Below, in pieces: positions 1 to 5,661 of a DNA stretch of 15,729 nt. This DNA is from Bacillota bacterium (GTDB taxonomy: Bacteria > Bacillota > Clostridia > Lachnospirales > Lachnospiraceae). The notes beneath the pieces are model-generated. The model made no database searches and was not told the DNA's origin. It saw nothing but the letters and a program-made list of their open reading frames with translations. The first letter of the stretch is position 1; every line of letters begins with the position of its first letter. The stretch spans positions 1 to 15,729 of the forward strand of contig JAEZUR010000042.1 in assembly GCA_023420935.1 (NCBI GenBank), read 5' to 3'. A program made the position numbers and the translations under genes.

Positions 1-436
1 TACGATCTGTTATTTTACTTACCATTTCAGCCGAAAGTTCGATACCATAGATATCTTGTAGTTGGTCATGGATATCACGGGTTGACATACCACGGGCATA
101 AAGAGAAATCACTTTTTCTTCTATACCAGAAATATCTCTTTGATATTTGGGTATAATTTTAGGATCGAATTCTCCTTTTCGATCTCTTGGAACTTCTACC
201 TCAAACTCACCATACTGACTTTTTACGGTCTTTGGGGAATAGCCATTTTTTTTGTTCTCGATGATCAGGTCCCCTTTTTCATTTTTGGGATAACCTAAGG
301 AAACATCCATTTCAGCTTCTAGCATTTCCTGCATCATATCCTTGAAACTGTCCTTTAGTAGATTATAAATATCACTTACTGTTTGAATGTCGTTTTCCTT
401 GATAATTTGTCTTAATTGCTCCTTTGCTATAGCCAT
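1..436 (-). CDS. IS256-family (mutator-type) transposase, N-terminal part
   Basis: This is a DDE transposase that cuts and joins the ends of its own element. The visible 145 residues read without a stop from ATG at 436 to the window edge. They carry the N-terminal IS256/MULE signature: an acidic helical start, then LGYPKNEKGD, NGYSPKTVKS, the stretch EFEVEVPRDRKGEFDPKI (about residues 75-92), YARGMSTRDI and the beginning of the conserved IYGIELSAEMVSKITD block. The family is usually about 400 residues, so roughly a third is seen. The catalytic Asp/Asp/Glu residues lie beyond the window. The start is supported by an AAAGGTGG ribosome site. That site is the 3' arm of a hairpin (see 443-491), which suggests translation is limited when the gene is read from outside promoters. 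Whether the element is intact cannot be told. Confidence 0.9.
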   Translation of the reverse strand, partial: MAIAKEQLRQIIKENDIQTVSDIYNLLKDSFKDMMQEMLEAEMDVSLGYPKNEKGDLIIENKKNGYSPKTVKSQYGEFEVEVPRDRKGEFDPKIIPKYQRDISGIEEKVISLYARGMSTRDIHDQLQDIYGIELSAEMVSKITDR

Positions 437-442
437 ATAAAA

Positions 443-491
443 ACCACCTTTCAAATGAGAATATATATCTAATTCTCACCCAAAAAGTGGT
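443..491 (-). promoter_or_regulatory. Hairpin covering the transposase ribosome-binding site
   Basis: On the minus strand, ACCAC (491-487) and TGAGAAT (478-472) are followed by ATTCTCA (462-456) and GTGGT (447-443). They pair in order: a 7-bp upper stem, a small internal loop and a 5-bp lower stem that can be extended by A-U pairs. The 3' arm contains AAAGGTGG, the ribosome site of the transposase. Transcripts entering from the rsgI side would carry both arms. A transcript starting inside the element near 486 would lack the 5' arm. The pairing is seen in the sequence; its regulatory role is inferred by analogy with IS10 and IS50. Confidence 0.55.
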
Positions 492-576
492 ATTTATTAC
501 CAAGACACAAACTAATTTACACTACCGTCATTTTTTCTACTAACCGTTTTCATCTTTATTATCATATATATTGAGA

Positions 577-1758
577 TTAGTTATTCTTATTTGATTTGTT
601 GTTTGACCTAGAATTCTCTTTACTTTTTTCTTTATTAGACTTTTCGTTTTCCTTTGCCTTTTCTGCTGATTTCTTATCCAGTTCTTTTGCTTTCTTGGCA
701 GTTTCTTTTTGGCTCTCTTTTATTTCCTTTGCATCTTCTTTGGCCTTTTCATCTGCTTCTTTCTGACTCTCTCTCAGTTTTTTGGCAGCTTCTTTCGCTA
801 CTTCTTTTTCTTTCTTTTCTTTTTCAATTACAGCCTCTTTTGATTCATCGGAATCCTTCTCCACATCAGATGTGATTCCTGTAGGAGTTGGTTCAATAGA
901 ATCCTCATTAGATGGAATGTTATTCGCATCATTTGTATTAGAATCTTCTAGATCTGTTGTTGCAGTAGTTGCTTTTCTATTTGCTTTAATAGCCTTCATG
1001 ATTTCTTTTACTGGTCTGTCTTTCCAATCTTCTAGTAGAATGCTTTCAGGATTGGTAGAGCTTGCTTGAAGCTTTTCTATAAGATTAAGCTTTCCTGGTG
1101 TCATTCCAAGTTCTTTTGCTTCTTGCACACGATCATAACCTACGCTTGTAACCTCTACTTGAACATCATCACTGACTAAATCATCAACCGCTTCACTAAT
1201 TTCTTTTGTTATTTCTTCTGATATTTCTGTATTTCCATTGGCTACCGTAATGATAATACCACCATCTATGGAATTAACTGAATTCGTAGTGTCCACAATC
1301 TCGATAGCTGAGCCAGTTGCTACTTCAGTTGTACTACCATCAAAATATCCATCTTGTGATATTTGTTTTACCGTACTAATAATAGCATCTTCAATGGACT
1401 GATTCGTTAGCCCATCAATATTAATTTCATCAAGAATAACCTGTCCATCATCATTAACAGCTTTTACGTCAATCACTCGTTCAAAGCGGTTAAGTGTATA
1501 TTCAATAGATGGGTTTACATCCAAACTCACATAAGAATATGGAGCGGAATATGCCCATGCCCCTACGCCGCAAGTTAATATCAAAGCGGCTGCGGATGCA
1601 ACACCCAGTGCCAATTTTTTTGTTATCTGTATTTTCTGTTTTTTCATCACAATCACCTGTCCTACAACATAATTTTGGTTTTTCACTTTTACTATGCTGC
1701 CATCATCAGATAGTACTGCTGCAAAATCATTTTTAATTTCTACTACAACTGATTTCAT
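577..1758 (-). CDS. rsgI: RsgI-type membrane anti-sigma-I factor
   Basis: This 393-residue protein would hold SigI inactive at the membrane and release it on an external signal. Residues 1-45 form the cytoplasmic RsgI N-terminal domain that binds SigI (VVVEIKNDFAAVLSDDGSI). One membrane helix follows at about 48-70. The outer domain begins with YVSLDVNPSIEYTLNRF (76-92), the conserved RsgI block. Its Asn82-Pro83 bond corresponds to the site where autoproteolysis has been reported for clostridial RsgI. Residues 262-300 are Ser/Thr/Asn/Asp-rich, and 305-393 form a Lys/Glu/Ala tail with imperfect repeats of ESQKEA..KAKE, likely a helix or coiled coil. There is no carbohydrate-binding or glycosidase module such as those on many Clostridium thermocellum RsgI proteins, so the sensed ligand is unclear. 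It starts two bases after the sigI stop, with its GAGGAGA site inside the sigI end, which implies coupled translation. No terminator is seen after its stop. Confidence 0.9.
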   Translation of the reverse strand: MKSVVVEIKNDFAAVLSDDGSIVKVKNQNYVVGQVIVMKKQKIQITKKLALGVASAAALILTCGVGAWAYSAPYSYVSLDVNPSIEYTLNRFERVIDVKAVNDDGQVILDEINIDGLTNQSIEDAIISTVKQISQDGYFDGSTTEVATGSAIEIVDTTNSVNSIDGGIIITVANGNTEISEEITKEISEAVDDLVSDDVQVEVTSVGYDRVQEAKELGMTPGKLNLIEKLQASSTNPESILLEDWKDRPVKEIMKAIKANRKATTATTDLEDSNTNDANNIPSNEDSIEPTPTGITSDVEKDSDESKEAVIEKEKKEKEVAKEAAKKLRESQKEADEKAKEDAKEIKESQKETAKKAKELDKKSAEKAKENEKSNKEKSKENSRSNNKSNKNN

Positions 1759-1760
1759 AA

Positions 1761-2477
1761 TTAATTCTCCTCTCTGATGTATCGCAGGTATTCTGCGAGA
1801 TTAGGATACTCTCCGGAAAGTATTTCTATGGCTGCTATTATATATTTTCGATGACGTTCTAACATTTTTCGGGGTATCTTCTCATTTTTCTCAATTATTT
1901 TTATTGGAAGTTGTTTGGTTTTTCGTAATTCACCTAATAAAAGTGGCTGTTGCATCATAAAGCGAATGGCTTTGGCACATGCTAATTTTGTTTTAGACGC
2001 ATGTGGGGAACAATCAGTTAAATCAAAAAAAGAAAATCCATAATTAGAGAAAATATCGTTTACAGCGCTGATTTCTAACTGAATAGAAGTGTTATCTTTT
2101 TGTGATACTTGTTCTGCTACTGCAAGTTGAATAGAAAGCTCTGTTTCACATTCATCCGTAGAATCTGTGTCAAACACAATGGGATCTACACTAACTTCAG
2201 CAGAGTGCCTACCCTTACCACGCATATAATCTACAAGTCGTCTTGTTATTACTAATTTTGCAAAACGAATAAAGTTACCTTTTTCTAAGTTATAATCGTG
2301 AACAGCCTGTACGAATGCAATTAGGGCAATGGACCATTCGTCGTCGCTTTTCGTTACGTAATGATGCGTTACTGCAGAAGCAGATTTTAATATAAAAAAT
2401 TCATGTTGCTCAATTAACTGATTTAGTAGGTCTTGATCTTGGGAAGCTTCAATTACCAAGTAATCTAGTTCTCTCAA
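1761..2477 (-). CDS. sigI: RNA polymerase sigma factor SigI
   Basis: This is an alternative sigma factor of the SigI group, linked to heat shock in bacilli and to polysaccharide sensing and cellulosome genes in clostridia. Its 238 residues match the family length. The region-2-like part includes DDEWSIALIAFVQAVHDYNLEKGNFIRFAKLVITRRLVDYMR (about residues 45-86), typical of SigI. The C-terminal part (LPIKIIEKNEKIPRKMLERHRKYIIAAIEILSGEYP) is the SigI-specific DNA-binding end. The start is TTG at 2477, chosen because GGAGG lies eight bases upstream and no ATG or GTG fits better. rsgI follows after two bases, the usual sigma/anti-sigma pair. A sigma-A-like promoter lies at 2566-2594. Confidence 0.92.
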   Translation of the reverse strand: MRELDYLVIEASQDQDLLNQLIEQHEFFILKSASAVTHHYVTKSDDEWSIALIAFVQAVHDYNLEKGNFIRFAKLVITRRLVDYMRGKGRHSAEVSVDPIVFDTDSTDECETELSIQLAVAEQVSQKDNTSIQLEISAVNDIFSNYGFSFFDLTDCSPHASKTKLACAKAIRFMMQQPLLLGELRKTKQLPIKIIEKNEKIPRKMLERHRKYIIAAIEILSGEYPNLAEYLRYIREEN

Positions 2478-2565
2478 TACGAATACCTCCGTTCTGATTC
2501 AAAAGTGATTCCGGAAAGTTCTAATCTATAGTAATCTATGTAGTTTAATTGAATATACTGATTAA

Positions 2566-2594
2566 AGTGTATTATGGAACGATGGCAAAGTCAA
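2566..2594 (-). promoter_or_regulatory. Sigma-A-type promoter for sigI-rsgI
   Basis: On the minus strand TTGACT (2594-2589) is separated by 17 bases from TACACT (2571-2566), about 90 bases upstream of the sigI TTG start. It lies downstream of the propeller-gene terminator, so sigI-rsgI looks like a separate transcript. The spacing is ideal and the -10 box matches four of six positions. Confidence 0.5.
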
Positions 2595-2630
2595 TGTTTA
2601 TGGGCACTGTAAATATTGCCATAGTAATTG

Positions 2631-2666
2631 GAATAAAAGAAGGAGCCGCTAAAATAGACGGCTCCT
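2631..2666 (-). terminator. Rho-independent terminator after the propeller gene
   Basis: An 8-bp perfect stem, AGGAGCCG (2641-2648) with CGGCTCCT (2659-2666), has a 10-base loop. On the minus strand it is followed by TTCTTTTATT (2640-2631). It lies about 50 bases after the stop codon of the 4088-2715 gene and ends that transcript before sigI. Confidence 0.85.
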
Positions 2667-2714
2667 AGATTGTTTCTATGTTTAGGATAACATGTTATAG
2701 CATAATAAAAAGTA

Positions 2715-4088
2715 TTATGGATCTAGACCAGTTACTTTCCAGATAACTCCTGTGTTTGGCACAAAAGTTTCGGGAGAATGCGTTGCATTAATTCCCATAT
2801 CTAAAATGTACATTGCCGAATCAGGCCCAAAAATCAAACAAACAGGTCTTTCAAATCCACCACCATTTGAAATGGAAGAAGGAAATCCGGATTTATTGAT
2901 AGCAAAGGTATTAATGGTTCTAGACTTCATATCTATCTTCGATATTCTATGCCCTGCACCGGCGTATGAAAGGGGATCACCTACTTTCGTAGCTATGGTA
3001 CTACCATACTCCGTAATATAAATATCTCCATAAGGGCCAAAATTTTTATTGTAATTAAAATCAAAGCCTCTGATATTTGTATTAGCAGGAAAGGTTACAT
3101 ATGGCCTAGGAGGAACATTGGGCTGAGATTTTAACAACAGTTCGGGCTGAAGTACATTATTGGTGGAAAAACGTGGTGAATTAACCGCTTCGCCACCAGA
3201 ATAGTCAGGCCATCCATACCATAATCCGGGAATTACGTAATAACAATCATCTGTAGCATTTTCAATAGGCCGACTACCTACTGCGTTATATCCGATATTG
3301 CCAACGAACAATCTACCTCCATTGTCAAATTTCATAAAGGAAGGATTACGAAATCCCCAGGCAACCTGCTCTAAATTGGAGCCATCCAAATTGGAACGCA
3401 ATATGCTACCGGATGCTTTTGGGTGTTTCTTTCTGGTTTCATAAGGATAATTCGCTACGCCATATGGTGAGAATGCTCCAGTAGTAACAATATCATCTGA
3501 TAGGGCTTCGGTTAATATATTAAGTGTTTCAAAGTTTTGACCCTGAAGCATAATTTGATCCCCGGCATAATCACATAAGAGGGGAGACGTGGTAACCCAT
3601 GTATTATCATTCCCCACTACTCCAGAATTAGTAACTGTTCCTTGTCCAAAATATAGTTTATTATCAGGAGAAAAGGTAATAGGACTATTATAGTGGTCAC
3701 CATTACTGGGTAAACCCATAATAATATTCTGACGTTGTCCATTTTCGTATAGCTTGGTAACATAGCCTCTATGAGAAACATAGATTACATTTTCACGATA
3801 ATTAATACCAGAAATAGGAACATTAAAGTTTTCTGCTATTACTTCAAAATGATTATCTACCAGTTGTAATATCTTGGGGTTGCCATCTGTTAGGCCGGAA
3901 TCGGCAATCAGCATGGTTGCATCTTCTTTAAATAGTAAGCCAATGGGCGAATTTAGACCATTTGCAAAAACATCGATGCGATAACCATTTTGTATATAAA
4001 TATCCGACGGATTAAGATGACGCTCTGTGACAGGGGTATTTTGATTGCAAGTTAAAAATTTAGATTTATCATATATATGTTCAAACAT
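2715..4088 (-). CDS. Beta-propeller protein related to glucose/sorbosone dehydrogenases
   Basis: The 457-residue protein lacks a signal peptide or membrane segment and is probably cytoplasmic or spore-associated. Repeated blade-like units are visible: NGLNSPIGLLFKEDATMLIAD (about 43-63), SPITFSPDNKLYFGQG (135-150), GFRNPSFMKFDNGGRLFVGNIG (245-266), LWYGWPDYSGGE (289-300), and GFERPVCLIFGPDSAMYILDMG near the end. The G-RNP, YGWP and SGG elements are those of the GSDH-like six-bladed propeller family, often annotated as PQQ-dependent sugar dehydrogenase. I see no proof that PQQ is bound, so an enzymatic role is uncertain. The ribosome site before ATG 4088 is weak (GGGTAG). It lies 104 bases after the LysM-GH18 gene on the same strand, and the two may be co-transcribed. 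A strong terminator follows it. Confidence 0.7.
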   Translation of the reverse strand: MFEHIYDKSKFLTCNQNTPVTERHLNPSDIYIQNGYRIDVFANGLNSPIGLLFKEDATMLIADSGLTDGNPKILQLVDNHFEVIAENFNVPISGINYRENVIYVSHRGYVTKLYENGQRQNIIMGLPSNGDHYNSPITFSPDNKLYFGQGTVTNSGVVGNDNTWVTTSPLLCDYAGDQIMLQGQNFETLNILTEALSDDIVTTGAFSPYGVANYPYETRKKHPKASGSILRSNLDGSNLEQVAWGFRNPSFMKFDNGGRLFVGNIGYNAVGSRPIENATDDCYYVIPGLWYGWPDYSGGEAVNSPRFSTNNVLQPELLLKSQPNVPPRPYVTFPANTNIRGFDFNYNKNFGPYGDIYITEYGSTIATKVGDPLSYAGAGHRISKIDMKSRTINTFAINKSGFPSSISNGGGFERPVCLIFGPDSAMYILDMGINATHSPETFVPNTGVIWKVTGLDP

Positions 4089-4137
4089 TTGGCTACCCAG
4101 AAAACATACTTGATTAAATATATTCTTTGGTTAATAA

Positions 4138-4188
4138 AATATTCGTTTCGTAATTTAATAAATATCCACTGGAAGTTGAACGAATATT
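4138..4188. repeat. 10-bp inverted repeat between the GH18-like and propeller genes
   Basis: AATATTCGTT (4138-4147) and AACGAATATT (4179-4188) are perfect inverted copies around a 31-base spacer. They begin just after the stop of the GH18-like gene. On the minus strand the second arm is followed by TTATTAACC, too poor in T for a clear terminator. It could be a weak terminator, an mRNA-end stabiliser or a protein site for the downstream gene. Confidence 0.45.
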
Positions 4189-4192
4189 GTAT

Positions 4193-5494
4193 TTATAGTA
4201 AAAATGTAGCAGTAGGTTCTAACACTTTTACTACATGATATTGTGAATTAATTGTTACCCATAGCTGAGGCGTAAAATCCATGGTATTCCATATACTTAT
4301 TCCTACAAGATTATATTCTGTAATAATATCTAGAATAGCATCTAGCGTCCTTGCATCCTTAAACCAGACAAAATGTTGTATTCCATCCACATAATAGCGA
4401 AAGTATGGGGTTACTTGTTCCTCGTCAAAACCAAGATCCATTCCAAATTGGCTTGCTAAAGCTAATGCTTGGGAGTTTGCTATGGCAGTTACATCGGATT
4501 CCCCTTCTACATAAGGTAATTCCCAGTCATATGCAATCCTCGTATAACCTAAAGATATTTTCTCTGGTGGTATCTGTGTTATTGCGTATTGAACATAACG
4601 TCTTAAAAATGGAATTGTGGTAAGTTCAAAGTTAGGAATATAGGAGGATGCCCAAGTGTATGACATGAGAATAACGCGATCTGCTACTTGCCCAACTTGT
4701 TGAAAGTAAGTATTATCAAGGGTTTCATCTTCAGTAAATCCAAACGTTTTAGGTACTAAAGAAACTTGCACTTGGTACCCTTCTTTGGCAAGAATCTCTT
4801 TTGAACGTACAATAAAATTAATGTAATTTTGAAGATCTGAAGGAATGATATTAATAAAACCAAAGTTAATACCATAGAATTCATGCTCTCGTAGTAGAGC
4901 TAATATGTTATTAATTAATTGGGTTTGTAATGCTTGGTCGTTTAATATTTTATTCGTAATACCAAAACTACCTTTCCCTTGTTCGGAAACAGTAGAAAGC
5001 AGCATAATTGGCGCAACTCCATATTCCTTTGCAGTATTAATTACAAAAGCGTCATTTGGAGCTTCAATTTCACTAAAAGGAGTTATTCTGTAACCAGCAA
5101 TAGTGATATAAGTTAAATATGGTAACGTCTTTTTCAAGATAGCATCATTGATATAAGAAAAAACAAATGCGTTTACCTCGATGGGATTTTCCTTTCTTTC
5201 GTAGTCTATAATTAATTCTTCTCCTTCGTTTAAATAAGTTCTATCTAAAAGAAATGGATTGTTCTTCAATAGTTGAATCACAGAGATACCATTATCCGAT
5301 GCAATACTTTTCCATGTATCACCGGGCTTTACTATATAAGTCTGCTTTGGATATGCTAATATAATAATTTGGCCGTTTACAATTCCATACTCTGGGATGA
5401 TATTATTGTCGTGTACTATTTTCTCATAAGGTAGTTTAAATCTTTCTGCTATTGAGGCCACAGTATCGCCAGGCTTGACTACATATATGTCCAT
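4193..5494 (-). CDS. Two-LysM, GH18-like spore cortex hydrolase homologue with a degenerate catalytic motif
   Basis: The 433-residue protein begins with two LysM peptidoglycan-binding repeats (IYVVKPGDTVASIAERF at about 3-19 and TYIVKPGDTWKSIAS at about 53-67). A GH18-type barrel then fills about 106-425 and ends in GISIWNTMDF. This is the layout of SleL/YaaH spore cortex-lytic enzymes. In active GH18 enzymes of this kind the strand-4 motif reads like DGxNxDFE. Here it reads YGINFGFI (207-214), so the first Asp is Tyr, the second Asp is Gly212 and the catalytic Glu is Ile214. By family knowledge this should abolish hydrolysis and leave a binding or structural protein. The start is set at ATG 5494, which has GAGGATAA just upstream; the ATG at 5506 has no ribosome site. 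A SigE-like promoter lies upstream, which would fit expression in the mother cell. No signal peptide is seen, as is usual for spore-coat-type LysM proteins. Confidence 0.85.
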   Translation of the reverse strand: MDIYVVKPGDTVASIAERFKLPYEKIVHDNNIIPEYGIVNGQIIILAYPKQTYIVKPGDTWKSIASDNGISVIQLLKNNPFLLDRTYLNEGEELIIDYERKENPIEVNAFVFSYINDAILKKTLPYLTYITIAGYRITPFSEIEAPNDAFVINTAKEYGVAPIMLLSTVSEQGKGSFGITNKILNDQALQTQLINNILALLREHEFYGINFGFINIIPSDLQNYINFIVRSKEILAKEGYQVQVSLVPKTFGFTEDETLDNTYFQQVGQVADRVILMSYTWASSYIPNFELTTIPFLRRYVQYAITQIPPEKISLGYTRIAYDWELPYVEGESDVTAIANSQALALASQFGMDLGFDEEQVTPYFRYYVDGIQHFVWFKDARTLDAILDIITEYNLVGISIWNTMDFTPQLWVTINSQYHVVKVLEPTATFLL

Positions 5495-5523
5495 AATTAT
5501 CCTCATAAATGATAGGTTAGATT

Positions 5524-5551
5524 ATAATATGATAATTTTATAAAAAGATGA
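5524..5551 (-). promoter_or_regulatory. Possible sporulation sigma-E-like promoter for the LysM-GH18 gene
   Basis: On the minus strand TCATCTT (5551-5545) and CATATTAT (5531-5524) are 13 bases apart, close to the Bacillus sigma-E pattern (-35 near ATATT, -10 CATACAAT). They lie 30 bases upstream of ATG 5494. A TATAAT also overlaps here (5526-5521) but has no good -35 partner. This is inference from a loose match. Confidence 0.35.
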
Positions 5552-5573
5552 AAGTACCACAATGTATTTCATC
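5547..5573. repeat. 7-bp inverted repeat in the clpB / LysM-GH18 divergent region
   Basis: GATGAAA (5547-5553) and TTTCATC (5567-5573) are separated by 13 bases. The left arm overlaps the possible -35 box of the LysM-GH18 gene, and the pair lies 19 bases upstream of the clpB -35 box. It matches neither CIRCE nor the CtsR heptad repeat. It may be an operator or chance. Confidence 0.3.
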
Positions 5574-5591
5574 ACAAGATTGAATTAATAG

Positions 5592-5620
5592 TTGAACTTT
5601 AAAATTATATATGTTATATT
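5592..5620 (+). promoter_or_regulatory. Sigma-A-type promoter for clpB
   Basis: TTGAAC (5592-5597), 17 bases, TATATT (5615-5620), 41 bases before the clpB ATG. No CIRCE (TTAGCACTC/GAGTGCTAA) or CtsR-type (GGTCAAA) operator is visible around it, so the usual heat-shock repressor signals are not evident. Confidence 0.65.
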
Positions 5621-5661
5621 TGGTGTAGAACAAACAATAAGCATGATAAGGAGGAACTACC

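Larger units (their letters stand above)
1..529 (-). mobile_element. IS256-family insertion sequence, left (5') part
   Basis: The element is recognised from its transposase (1-436). Its outer end is placed at about 529 because the sequence read on the minus strand from 529 (GACGGTAGTGTAAATTAG, continuing to about 500) sits just upstream of the transposase and resembles the terminal inverted repeats of IS256-type elements as I remember them. The other end lies outside the window, so the matching right repeat and the target duplication (IS256 elements usually make 8-9 bp; 530-537 would be one copy) cannot be checked. The element lies 47 bases past the rsgI stop and points the same way as rsgI. 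Confidence 0.75.

Noticed and set aside
782..1069. Plus-strand open frame of 95 codons opposite rsgI (also 654-875 and 1509-1736).
   Set aside because: Translations are Ser/Phe/Leu-rich mirrors of the Lys/Glu-rich rsgI strand, without ribosome sites or family resemblance. rsgI is clearly the gene.
2578..2604. SigI-type promoter for autoregulation: CCCATAA (2604-2598, minus) and CGTT (2581-2578).
   Set aside because: Both elements deviate from the clostridial SigI pattern (CCCYYAA and CGWA) and they overlap a better sigma-A promoter. Worth only a note.
5482..5506. Longer start at ATG 5506 for the LysM-GH18 gene.
   Set aside because: No ribosome site precedes it, whereas ATG 5494 has GAGGATAA at proper spacing and begins the first LysM directly.
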